DNA of 34,801 bases. It comes from JADJQU01 sp035490315. Its GTDB lineage: Bacteria; Planctomycetota; UBA1135; GCA-002686595. How positions within the stretch are numbered: the first letter of the stretch is position 1; the number at the start of each line of letters is the position of its first letter. Location of the stretch: assembly GCA_035490315.1 (NCBI GenBank), contig DATHET010000262.1, positions 1-34,801 of the forward strand. The letters are read 5' to 3'. This document shows, one piece after another, positions 16,548-24,600 of this stretch. The translations under genes and the position numbers were made by a program. The notes below the pieces were generated by a model that saw only the letters and a program-made list of their open reading frames with translations, ran no database searches and had not been told where the DNA came from.

Positions 16548-16561
16548 AGCAGTGCTACCAT
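16548..16561 (+). promoter_or_regulatory. Possible extended -10 promoter element of the first RCC1 gene
   Basis: AGCAGTGCTACCAT contains TGC followed by TACCAT, the form of an extended -10 element, 65 bases before the ATG at 16626. The 11 bases AGCAGTGYTAC recur before the RCC1 gene at 30534. No good -35 box is present. The rest of 16341-16547 shows no gene and only an imperfect hairpin at 16358-16386. Confidence 0.3.
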
Positions 16562-16625
16562 TCGGAGGGAGCGAAGTGACTCGGCGGCTCTTGTTCGAGT
16601 TTCCCCCTACTCAGGAAGAAGGACC

Positions 16626-18974
16626 ATGCGTCGGATCGAACGGATGCCTTGCCTTTCGAGTGCCCGCGAGCGCCGTCGGGCATCACGACCCGAGGAACTC
16701 GTCGAGATGCGAGTCCGAGCGAGCCGTTTCCTCACCAGGGTCCTCGAGTCCGCGCTTCCGCCGTTGACGTGCGGCGTGGCGCTGCTCGCCTCGACACCGC
16801 TCGCGGTGGCGCAGGAGGAGGTCAAGGGCTGGGGCGGCTGGGTGTTCGACAGCGCATGGCAGCAGGAGCACTTCGCGCAGGTCGCAGCGGGTTACACACA
16901 CAGCGTGGCGGTGCGCAACGACGGATCCGTCGTCGCCTGGGGAAAGAACTATCAGAACGAGTGCCTGGTGCCCGTGCTTCCGGCCGGCCTGACCTACGTG
17001 GAGGTGGCGGCCGGCTCGGAGTTCAGCGTGGCCCGGCGCAGCGACGGCTCGGCCGTGGTCTGGGGATCGAACTTGTGGGGCCAGCACAACCTGCCCCTGC
17101 TGCCTGTCGGGTTTTCCTACGTCGATGTCGAGGCCGGCGGCGCGCACGCCGTGGCGAGACGCAGCGACGGCTTGATCGTCGCGTGGGGACACAACAGCAG
17201 CGGCCAATGCACTCTGCCGGTGCTCCCCGTGGGTATCACTTATGTCGATGCAGCGGCGGGCGGCTCTCACACGCTCGCATGCCGCAGCGACGGCTCGCTC
17301 GTGGCCTTTGGGTACAACGCTTCCGGCCAGTGCAATGTGCCGGCACTGCCTGGCGGGCTCTCGTACGTCGAAGTGTCGGGCGGCGGCGCGCACAGCGTGG
17401 CGCGGCGCAGCAACGGCTCGGTCGTGGCCTGGGGGTACAACGCGAGCGGTCAGTGCAGCGTGCCGGCCCTGCCGGTTGGAATCACCTACGTCGAGGTCGC
17501 GGCGGGGAACGAGCACAGCGTCGCGAGGCGCAGCGATGGCGCCATCGTGGCTTGGGGCCGCAACACGGAGGGTCAATGCGACGTGCCCGCGCTGCCGGCC
17601 GGACTTTCCTACGTCGCGGTGTCGGCGGGCGGATCTCACAACGTGGCGAAGCGCAGCGATGGAGCGTTCATCTCCTGGGGTGACAACGCCAATCGCCAAT
17701 GCAACGCGCCGCAGCTCGGCCCTGGAATTTCGCGCGTCGAGCTCGCTGCGGGTAACGAGCATACGCTGGAGCGCTACAGCGACGGGTCGGTCGTGGCCTG
17801 GGGCACCAATTGGGACGGCCAGTGCAATGTGCCCCTGCTCCCGGTCGGACTTTCCTACGTCGACATCTCGACAAGCTACCGGCACTCGGTCGCACGGCGC
17901 AGCGACGGCTCGATGGTGGCGTGGGGCTACAACCTTTCCGGCCAGTGCAACGTCCCGCCGCTCCCTGCCGGCCTCGCCTACGTCGAAGTGTCCGCGGCTC
18001 AGACGCACACGCTCGCTCGGCGCAGCGACGGATCCCTGGTTGCGTGGGGAGGCAACTCGTTCGGGCAATGCAACGTTCCCACTGCGCCCGCCGGGCTCTC
18101 CTTCGTCGAGCTTTCCGCCGGTGGACAGTTCAATCTGGCGCGGCTGAGCGACGGCTCGGTGCTGGCGTGGGGGATGAATCTGGCCGGCCAGTGCAACGTG
18201 CCCGCGCTTCCCGCCGGGCTGACGTACGTCCAGGTGGCGGCGGGCTGGAGTCACGCGACGGCGCGGCGCAGCGACGGCTGGGTCGTCGCCTGGGGGGCCA
18301 ACAACATTGGGCAGTGCAACGTGGCGCATCTGCCGCCCGGGCAGTCCTATGTCGAAGTGAAGGCGAACGCGGACCGTACCGTGGCGCGCCGGAACGACGG
18401 AACGGTTCTCTCGTGGGGCTCTGACGCCATGAGCATGAACCTCGTGCCCACGCTGCCGGGCGGGGCGAGTTATCTCGAGCTTGCTGCAGGCTCCTGGTCC
18501 ACCGTCGCGCGCGTCGACTTCGTCCCGACGACGACCTATTGCACGGCCAAGCTCAACTCGGTCGGCTGCACACCGAGGATCGCTTCGAACGGCGTGGCGA
18601 GCGCCACGGCGACGTCGGGTTTCGTGGTCAGCGGCTCCAACGTGCGCAACCAGAAGCCCGGGCTGTTGCTGCATGGAATCAACGGCCGCGCGAGCACGCC
18701 GTTTCAGGGCGGATTCCTGTGCCTGGTTCCGCCGGTCCGTCGCTCCACGGCCACGTCATCGGGCGGTACGCCGCTGCCGTCCAGCGACTGCAGCGGCGTC
18801 TACTCCATCGACATGAACGCTTTCGCGCACGGCGCGCTGGGTGGCGCACCCATGCCCGTGCTCCAGGTCCAGGGCACCGTCGTCGACTGTCAATGGTGGG
18901 GCCGCGATCCCGGAATCGCGGCGCCGAACAACTCGACCCTGACGGACGGACTCGAGTACCTGGTGCGTCCATGA
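16626..18974 (+). CDS. Exported RCC1-repeat protein with planctomycete-type C-terminal domain (copy A)
   Basis: The product is 782 residues. About 13-14 RCC1-like blades of about 43 residues span residues 75-630. The unit reads VVAWGxNxxGQCNVPxLPxGLxYVEVxAGxxHSVARRSDGS, so the protein should fold as one or two beta-propellers. Most units carry one Cys at the same position (GQC). Residues about 637-782 form a separate domain beginning YCTAKLNSVGCTP and ending WGRDPG, PNNSTLTDGLEY, shared with the RCC1 genes at 30534 and 32996. The start is uncertain: ATG 16626 has the strong site AGGAAGAAGG (16613-16622) and gives a signal peptide with a long basic front; ATG 16707 would give MRVRASRF and a conventional signal peptide (hydrophobic to LAVAQ). 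The function is unknown; surface binding is an inference. Confidence 0.85.
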   Translation: MRRIERMPCLSSARERRRASRPEELVEMRVRASRFLTRVLESALPPLTCGVALLASTPLAVAQEEVKGWGGWVFDSAWQQEHFAQVAAGYTHSVAVRNDGSVVAWGKNYQNECLVPVLPAGLTYVEVAAGSEFSVARRSDGSAVVWGSNLWGQHNLPLLPVGFSYVDVEAGGAHAVARRSDGLIVAWGHNSSGQCTLPVLPVGITYVDAAAGGSHTLACRSDGSLVAFGYNASGQCNVPALPGGLSYVEVSGGGAHSVARRSNGSVVAWGYNASGQCSVPALPVGITYVEVAAGNEHSVARRSDGAIVAWGRNTEGQCDVPALPAGLSYVAVSAGGSHNVAKRSDGAFISWGDNANRQCNAPQLGPGISRVELAAGNEHTLERYSDGSVVAWGTNWDGQCNVPLLPVGLSYVDISTSYRHSVARRSDGSMVAWGYNLSGQCNVPPLPAGLAYVEVSAAQTHTLARRSDGSLVAWGGNSFGQCNVPTAPAGLSFVELSAGGQFNLARLSDGSVLAWGMNLAGQCNVPALPAGLTYVQVAAGWSHATARRSDGWVVAWGANNIGQCNVAHLPPGQSYVEVKANADRTVARRNDGTVLSWGSDAMSMNLVPTLPGGASYLELAAGSWSTVARVDFVPTTTYCTAKLNSVGCTPRIASNGVASATATSGFVVSGSNVRNQKPGLLLHGINGRASTPFQGGFLCLVPPVRRSTATSSGGTPLPSSDCSGVYSIDMNAFAHGALGGAPMPVLQVQGTVVDCQWWGRDPGIAAPNNSTLTDGLEYLVRP

Positions 18975-19043
18975 TTTGGCCGGTTCGCGCGTTCGGCAGG
19001 ATGTTGAGCGTTGCACCGCTCGTCAGCGCCGATTGCCGCCCGG

Positions 19044-19913
19044 TTACCAGCTCGATTCCAGGTGCCGTTTCCAGCTTTCCGCCGCCTCGGCAGCGCGCGC
19101 ATCGTCCACGCCTTCCGGAACTCCGATCAGCTCGATCAGCTTCTTCCACGCGGCGTCGGCGACTGCGCGATCGCTTTCGTTCGTGAGATGCCAGAGCGAG
19201 AGCGCGTCGCGCTTTTGATCGCAGGTCCGGATGAGCGCGGCTGCAGCAGCGCTGCTCTCCCCTGGCTTCGCTCGATCCAGCGCCTCGATCGCGGCGATCA
19301 ACTCCGGGCGCGCGTCGTCCCAGCGCGGAGTCCCTGACCCGCGCGACGGCCAGGCGCGGCACGACGCGTCCTTGGGGATCCAGGTCTCGCGCCCGCCCTC
19401 GACGAAGGCGACTTCACCCAGGTCGACGTGCACGAAGGTGCTGCCGTCCGCTTCGACGCTCAATGTGTAATGGCATCCCAGGTCCACGCAGGTCGTCGCC
19501 GGAGTCTCGACCTGGAAGAGCCGGGGCCGCGCGGCCAGCGTGATCCGCGCGTCGATCGTTCCGCGCTCGAGGCGCAGGTGGATCTTCTCGTCGGTCAGGC
19601 GGATCACCGACACGACGGCGCCCTCGTGCACCTGCACGGTCCCGTACTCTTTCAAGTCGATCTGTCCCGCGGCGATCGGACGGATCATCAGGGATGCTTC
19701 CTGGGTGGTCACGGGCATCCACCAGCGGAAGGCCAGCGCGATCCCGGCCGCCGCCGCAAGAATGGCGAGGACTGGCCACACCCCGCGCGCCTTCGCCTTC
19801 ACCGGCGCCGGTGCAGCCTTCCGCGCGGCGTGGCCCAGGGGGCTGAGCAATTCCTCGAGCGCCTCGACCTCGCGGTCGCGGCCCGTCTTGTTCCAGAGAT
19901 AATCGTCGTTCAC
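19044..19913 (-). CDS. FecR-like membrane protein, probable anti-sigma factor
   Basis: The 289-residue protein begins with GTG at 19913 behind the site GGAGGG and overlaps the upstream sigma gene by four bases. The N-terminal cytoplasmic part contains NDDYLWNKTGRDREVEALEELL, the form common in anti-sigma proteins encoded beside ECF factors. A membrane helix spans residues 45-64. The outer part (about 85-200) has the FecR pattern: VQVHEGAVVSVIRL, a LRLERGTIDARI strand pair, FQVETPATTCVDLGCHYTLSV, VDLGEVAFV, and WIPKDASCRA. The last 80 residues are helical. It probably holds its sigma partner at the membrane and releases it on an outer signal. It ends 69 bases from the convergent RCC1 gene. A frame continuing upstream to 20807 is rejected, because it would run through the whole sigma gene. 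Confidence 0.85.
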   Translation of the reverse strand: MNDDYLWNKTGRDREVEALEELLSPLGHAARKAAPAPVKAKARGVWPVLAILAAAAGIALAFRWWMPVTTQEASLMIRPIAAGQIDLKEYGTVQVHEGAVVSVIRLTDEKIHLRLERGTIDARITLAARPRLFQVETPATTCVDLGCHYTLSVEADGSTFVHVDLGEVAFVEGGRETWIPKDASCRAWPSRGSGTPRWDDARPELIAAIEALDRAKPGESSAAAAALIRTCDQKRDALSLWHLTNESDRAVADAAWKKLIELIGVPEGVDDARAAEAAESWKRHLESSW

Positions 19914-20497
19914 GGCCAACCCTCCTTCTCGAGCAGCTCGCGCAACAGCCCCATCCCGCGGCATAGATTCACGCGCACCGAGCCCGCGGTCAGGCCCGTC
20001 GCCTCGGCGATCTCGGGGCCGCTCATGCCTTCGACGAGCCGCATGGTCATCGTTTCCTTGTACGCATCGGGCAGCGAGCGCAGGTGCTCCATGACCCGCT
20101 CGCGCAGCTCGTCCTTCTCCGCGCTCGAGCTCTCGATCCGCCCGGGGAGCTCTGGCCTCAGCTCGTTCGCCTCGCGCAGGTCGCGCCGGCGGTCCCGCGC
20201 CACGTTGCGCGCGATGGCGTGCAGCCAGGACCCGAGCGCGCTCGGATCGCGCAGCGACGCGAGCCGTCTCCAGGCCAGGACAAAAGTCTCTTGCAGGCCG
20301 TCGTCCGCGTCGGCGGCACGCAAGCGTGCGAGGAGCACCGCGTGCACCGAACGTGCGAAGCGCTCGTGGAGCGAACCGAAGGCCGCGGAATCGCCGTGCT
20401 GCGCGCGCTGGACGAGGAGCGAGAGCTCGGTGAGCTCCTCCTGCGCCGCGGAAGCAGGCATGTCCGCCATGGTCACCGATTCTAGGCGCATCGGCAT
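19910..20497 (-). CDS. ECF-type RNA polymerase sigma factor, coupled to the FecR-like gene
   Basis: The 195-residue protein has region 2 at about residues 28-95 (AFGSLHERFARSVHAVLL, DADDGLQETFVLAWRRL, LGSWLHAIARNVARDRRR) and region 4 at about 130-185 (SLPDAYKETMTMRLVEGMSG, then PEIAEATGLTAGSVRVNLCRG). It is a different ECF subgroup from the two plus-strand sigma factors: the linker is shorter and the sequence is not alignable outside the core motifs. Its TGA stop overlaps the GTG start of the FecR-like gene, which implies translational coupling and a fixed sigma to anti-sigma ratio. The start could also be ATG 20470 (residue 10); TAGAAT lies just upstream of that codon and could be the -10 of a short-leader transcript. 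Confidence 0.9.
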   Translation of the reverse strand: MPMRLESVTMADMPASAAQEELTELSLLVQRAQHGDSAAFGSLHERFARSVHAVLLARLRAADADDGLQETFVLAWRRLASLRDPSALGSWLHAIARNVARDRRRDLREANELRPELPGRIESSSAEKDELRERVMEHLRSLPDAYKETMTMRLVEGMSGPEIAEATGLTAGSVRVNLCRGMGLLRELLEKEGWP

Positions 20498-20584
20498 CGA
20501 GCGCGGGCCGCCGTCTGGGGACGGCGACCCGGCTGCGGGCGAACGGCTTGTTTCCAGGATCTGCAGGACATCTCGGCCTCGGAG

Positions 20585-21388
20585 CTAGCTCTTCTGCTTC
20601 GCCTCGTCGACCGCGCCCAGCACGATCGAGCAGAACTCGCACTTCCATTCGACCGTCGTGGCGCAGGCCTCGCATTTCTTCGCTCCGAGCGAGCGCATGC
20701 CCTTCGCGACCGAGCCTTGCAGCGTTCCCTTGAGCCAGCGCATCTGCGCTTCGCGCAACCAGGTGAGCTGGGCCGGGGACAGCTCCGACTTCAAGGCCGC
20801 GGCCCAAGAGCGCCGCAGCGTGTCGCGCTGCGAGGCGAGCTCGGCGGCTTCCTTGGCTTGAGCGGGGGACAGGTCCGCGAGCTCACCCGTCTTCCAGGCG
20901 AAGTCCGCTTCCAATCCGCGCCGCACGCCGAGGCAGAGCGGGCACCAGCGCGTCTTGTCGCCTTGATTCCTTGCTTCGAGCGCCTCCGCGTTGGCGAGGT
21001 GGAACTCGCGGGCGGATTCGATGTCGATCACCAGCGCCTGATCGCCGCAGGCGTCGGCCAGAAATCGCGTGACGAGCTCGGGCAGGGCTTGCTGCGCGAG
21101 CTCGGCCTTGCCAGAGGCGCCGTGACCGGCAGGCAGCCTGGCCGCGCGCGCTCCGATCTGCTCGAGAGCCAGACGGAGCTTCGTGTCGAGCTCGGCGAGG
21201 TGGTCGATCTGCGTTTCGCTGAGGCGCAGCTCGGCCGGCGCCGGGTCGGTCCTCGATTCCATGACGAGCCCGGAGAGCCCCGGCGTCGGCACGGCGGAAT
21301 CCGCGACCTGACATCGCTTCCCGCCCGGGACGGCGGCCGCGGCGAGGGGAAGCAGGGCGAGCAGGAAAGCTGCGATGAGCGTGCGCAT
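20585..21388 (-). CDS. Secreted protein with paired CxxC motifs (zinc-ribbon-like), unknown function
   Basis: The 267-residue protein starts with a signal peptide (MRTLIAAFLLALLPLAAAA). The mature part is mostly helical and Ala/Leu/Glu-rich. It has a central C149-P-L-C152 motif and a terminal pair C239-x2-C242 and C250-x2-C253, which has the spacing of a small zinc ribbon or rubredoxin-like knuckle. Other cysteines are at about 26 and 114. Helical segments LSETQIDHLAELDTKLR, LSPAQAKEAAELASQRD and LSPAQLTWLREAQ resemble the helical periplasmic metal-sensing proteins of the CpxP/CnrX sort in general style, but this is not an assignment. It precedes the sigma/anti-sigma pair by 87 bases on the same strand, so it might be a sensor or target of that system. 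Confidence 0.7.
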   Translation of the reverse strand: MRTLIAAFLLALLPLAAAAVPGGKRCQVADSAVPTPGLSGLVMESRTDPAPAELRLSETQIDHLAELDTKLRLALEQIGARAARLPAGHGASGKAELAQQALPELVTRFLADACGDQALVIDIESAREFHLANAEALEARNQGDKTRWCPLCLGVRRGLEADFAWKTGELADLSPAQAKEAAELASQRDTLRRSWAAALKSELSPAQLTWLREAQMRWLKGTLQGSVAKGMRSLGAKKCEACATTVEWKCEFCSIVLGAVDEAKQKS

Positions 21389-21672
21389 GGCGATCTCCTT
21401 GGGTGAGAGGGTGAGGCCAGCAGGACGCCGCGACGGGGGCGAGCGTTAGCGCGGAATTCGAGCCGGCGGCCGTGCGAGCTCGCAATCGTGAGCTTGCGTC
21501 AGGCGAGAGCTCGCGCTTCCCGCGGCGGGAGAATCTCTTTCCAACCCCCGGTGATCCGGTCCAGATTCGGCCGATTCGCCCGGCACGACGACTTTGCCGG
21601 GATCGCGCCCGCTGCTCAAGAATCGGTAAGTCTTCTGTCGAGGGAACTCGCGGCGCCAGGCAAGGAGAGCAC
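21389..21672. promoter_or_regulatory. Divergent intergenic region
   Basis: These 284 bases separate the minus-strand CxxC gene from the plus-strand PPC lipoprotein gene and must hold promoters for both. Ribosome binding sites are visible at each end (AAGGAGAT on the minus strand at about 21394-21401, AAGGAGA at 21662-21668). A small stem AGCTC/GAGCT lies near 21477-21494. No convincing -35/-10 pairs were recognised. Confidence 0.5.
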
Positions 21673-23397
21673 ATGCGCACGCGTTCCAGGTCGACCCTCG
21701 CTCGTCTCGTCACGGTCTCGGTGCTCGGGCTCGCTGCCTGCGGGGGCGGAGGCGGAGGTGGCAGCGGTGGAGGAGGCGGCGGCGGAGCCTTGACCGTGCT
21801 CGTGGAAACCGAGCCCAACGGCAGCATGGCGAACGCCATGGCCATGACCCTTGGTCGCGGCGCCTCGGGTTCGCTCGACAACACGGGCGACGTCGACTTC
21901 TGGTCGATCGCCCTGACCGCAGGACAGATCATCTCGATCGAGTTGCTCGCGACTCGCCTCGATCAGACGCACTGGGACGACAACCTGGGCAAGAACCTGC
22001 CGCGGCTGACGCTCTTCGACGTCGACGGCACGAGCAAGCTGCTCGAGCACGACTTCAGCGGCAACACGAGCGCTGGCTGGGACTGGGGCCGACACGATCT
22101 CGACATCCCGCTCTTCCGCGTGCCCGCGACGGGCACGTACTTCGTTTCGGCGCGGCAGGACAATACGGCGACGGACGGAGGCGATTACGTGCTGACGGTG
22201 AGCACGCGCACGCTCGCGGGGTTCCAGACGGAGCTCGAGGCGAGCGGGACCAGCGGCGTCAACGAGACCACGGGCGCGAGCCAGGCCATCGTGCCCGGCA
22301 ACGTGCATGGATTCTTCGTCGACGGCGAGACCGACGCGTATTCCTTCGACGTCGCGGCGGCAAGCATCGTTCGCTTCGAGCTCACCGCGTATCGCAACGG
22401 CGTGTTCCATGGGGACGACGATTATTTCGACGGCCGGCTGAGCTTGATCGACTCGAATGGCGCGACGCAACTGGCCGCGAACAACGACGCTTTCTTCTCC
22501 GATCCGGCCATTCATTTCCGGATCGACACGCCGGGAACGTATTTCATCGTGCTCGAGGAGCAGGTCGGGTCCGGCGACGGCGAGTACTTCTTGAGCTACA
22601 CGAATTCCGACGCGACCAACTTGACCGCCGAGGTCGAGAGCAACGACTCCAGCGGCACGGCGCAGTTGCTGAGCTATGGCGCGACGGTAGAGGCCACGGC
22701 CAACACCGGCGACGACGACTTCTACACGTTCAACGGCACGGCAGGCGATCTCGTGCGCGCGCAGTGCTTCCACTCCGGCAACTGGCGCGAGGCCGCGAGC
22801 ACGGTGGCGGTCGAGGCCCTGGATTCGAACGGCGCGACCCCTCTGCTCGTCGATGCCGAGGGTAATCTGCACGTCCAATCGATTCTGCTGCGTCACGACG
22901 GTGTGTATTTCCTGCGCGTTCCTGCCGCAGGATCGGCGACTCCGTACACCCTGCGGCTCGAGCGCTTCCTCTCGTCGACCTGGGAGACGGAGGACAACGA
23001 CGCGATCGCGCGCGCCAATCCGCTCGACGCCGGCGGTCGCGCGGCGGGTGTCGTGATCGACAACAACGACGATGACTTCTTCAGTTTCGCTGGCACGGCC
23101 GGCGTGCCGATCACGATCCAGCTCTACGCCGCGAAGAGCCTGCACAGCGACGGCTTCTTCGAGTACTCGGGGTACGGATCGGCGCTGCTGCCGCGGCTGC
23201 GACTCTTGAACTCGAGCGGCGGGACGATCTGCGAATCGCACAGCGGCAAGGTCGTGGGCACCGAGGGCGTCATCGCGGGCTTGCCGACCGGCGCGGCGGC
23301 TTTCGTTCCGGCGGTGACCGGGACGTTCTACGCGCGGGTCGAATCGGTCAACAACCTGGGACAGGCGGACTACCATTACGTGATCGAGAAGCGCTGA
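21673..23397 (+). CDS. Lipoprotein with four pre-peptidase C-terminal (PPC) domains
   Basis: The 574-residue protein has a lipobox, LAAC, with lipidated Cys23, followed by an unusual linker of Gly with one Ser (residues 24-38). Four PPC-like units follow, each with the entry motif E.E.ND/NG and a later DVDFW- or DDDFY-type turn: about residues 44-180 (TEPNGS, GDVDFWSI), 190-310 (DGETDAYSF), 320-430 (VESNDSS, GDDDFYTF) and 435-574 (TEDNDA, NDDDFFSF). PPC domains are small beta-sandwiches that usually accompany secreted peptidases; here no peptidase domain is present. The protein is probably anchored in a membrane with its domains facing out. The start at 21673 follows AAGGAGA. It is joined to the next gene by only 8 bases. 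Confidence 0.85.
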   Translation: MRTRSRSTLARLVTVSVLGLAACGGGGGGGSGGGGGGGALTVLVETEPNGSMANAMAMTLGRGASGSLDNTGDVDFWSIALTAGQIISIELLATRLDQTHWDDNLGKNLPRLTLFDVDGTSKLLEHDFSGNTSAGWDWGRHDLDIPLFRVPATGTYFVSARQDNTATDGGDYVLTVSTRTLAGFQTELEASGTSGVNETTGASQAIVPGNVHGFFVDGETDAYSFDVAAASIVRFELTAYRNGVFHGDDDYFDGRLSLIDSNGATQLAANNDAFFSDPAIHFRIDTPGTYFIVLEEQVGSGDGEYFLSYTNSDATNLTAEVESNDSSGTAQLLSYGATVEATANTGDDDFYTFNGTAGDLVRAQCFHSGNWREAASTVAVEALDSNGATPLLVDAEGNLHVQSILLRHDGVYFLRVPAAGSATPYTLRLERFLSSTWETEDNDAIARANPLDAGGRAAGVVIDNNDDDFFSFAGTAGVPITIQLYAAKSLHSDGFFEYSGYGSALLPRLRLLNSSGGTICESHSGKVVGTEGVIAGLPTGAAAFVPAVTGTFYARVESVNNLGQADYHYVIEKR

Positions 23398-23405
23398 GCG
23401 GTTCC

Positions 23406-24428
23406 GTGAGCGGGGCCCTCGGACGCGGACGGATCGGCGCGGCGTTGTGCGCGTGCTTGTTGGCGATCGGGATCGTCGTCTGGCCGGATTCGAAGCGCGG
23501 GTCGGCGGAGCTCGCGATCGATGCGGCCGTGAGTCGATCTGATTCCACTGCGGGGCGGCGCTCCATCTCGAATCTGAGCGCGGACATCGCGTCGTCGGAA
23601 TCTCGATTGCCCGCGTCCTCGGACCTGGAGTGCGACGTGGACGAGAGCGAGAGCCCGCTTGCGACGTCGATCACCTTGCGCGGCCGCGTCGTCTTCGCCG
23701 ATGGATCGCCGGCGAGCGGCGCCAGGGTGTGGAAGTCGAGCGCGCGAACCTTCTCGTCCGCGGACGGCAGCTTCGAGCTCGCCGTCGCAAGCGACGACGG
23801 GCATTGTCGCGCGGCGCTCGCCGGTCTTCAGTGCGCGCTCGAGCAGGAACCCCGCTCGGATCCGATCCTGCTGCGCCTTGGCCCGCCCACGTCGACGATC
23901 ACCGGCCGCATCCGCGCGGAGCATGGCTTGGAGCGCCAAGGCTGGCGCATTGCCGTCCTCGACGCCACGCTCATCGAACCGGTCGAGCTCGCGGCTGCAA
24001 CACTGGAAAAGGCCGCGAGCCGCTCCTCCTCGCGAGCGCAGTGCTCCGCCGACGGCAGCTTCGCGATCGACGGACTCTCGCAACGCGCCTACACCCTGGC
24101 CGCGTGGCGCTCCGCGCGCGAGCGGATCGAGCTGTTCGCCGCTCCCCCGGCCTTACCCGGCACTGGCGAAGTGGAAATCCAGATCCCGTCATCCGCCAGC
24201 GGCCGCACCGTCGAGCCGCGCTGTGTTGATTCGAAGGGTGCGCCGCTTTCCGGCGTGCGAGTCGGCTTCCCGGGCACACCTGCGATCGCGACCACGGATG
24301 CGCGAGGCAAGATCGTGATCGTGGGCGCGCCCCCGGCGCGACTGAAGCTCGTGGTCACGACGCTCGACGGGAGCGTGCTGGTGAAGGTCCTGGACTTGTC
24401 CGACCCCGCCGACATCGTGCTGGATTGA
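23406..24428 (+). CDS. Membrane-anchored protein with carboxypeptidase-regulatory-like beta-sandwich domains
   Basis: The GTG start at 23406, 8 bases after the PPC lipoprotein stop, gives 340 residues. Residues 9-26 are a signal anchor (RIGAALCACLLAIGIVVW). A Ser-rich low-complexity segment follows to about residue 85. Three beta-sandwich units of the carboxypeptidase-regulatory/CarboxypepD_reg-like kind can be traced: ITLRGRVVFADGSPASGARVW with SADGSFELAV (about 89-130), STITGRIRAEHG with SADGSFAIDGL (about 157-230), and a last one ending TTDARGKIVIVGAP and VLVKVLDL (about 270-335). These domains bind or space other proteins rather than catalyse. The tight spacing suggests co-expression with the PPC protein, perhaps in the same surface complex. 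Confidence 0.75.
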   Translation: MSGALGRGRIGAALCACLLAIGIVVWPDSKRGSAELAIDAAVSRSDSTAGRRSISNLSADIASSESRLPASSDLECDVDESESPLATSITLRGRVVFADGSPASGARVWKSSARTFSSADGSFELAVASDDGHCRAALAGLQCALEQEPRSDPILLRLGPPTSTITGRIRAEHGLERQGWRIAVLDATLIEPVELAAATLEKAASRSSSRAQCSADGSFAIDGLSQRAYTLAAWRSARERIELFAAPPALPGTGEVEIQIPSSASGRTVEPRCVDSKGAPLSGVRVGFPGTPAIATTDARGKIVIVGAPPARLKLVVTTLDGSVLVKVLDLSDPADIVLD

Positions 24429-24600
24429 GCTCGAGGCCTTCGCCGGACTGCGCAAGCCTCGGGCGGGATCGCCAGCGGGTTCTTGCGAATCGAAGCACAG
24501 TCTTGGCGACGAGCGGCGCGGCCCAGCACCGATCGGGCCGGCGCGATTTCGAGCGAGCGCAGGGACGAATCGTCGCCGGGACGCGTCTACGCCTTCGCCT

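Noticed and set aside
16900..18450. Tandem DNA repeats as a CRISPR array
   Set aside because: The periodic unit is about 129 bases, codes for RCC1 blades in frame and has no unique spacers.
19044..20807. A 587-residue protein extending the FecR-like gene upstream
   Set aside because: The extra part is antisense-like in composition and runs in another frame through the entire sigma factor gene; GTG 19913 with its ribosome binding site is the natural start.
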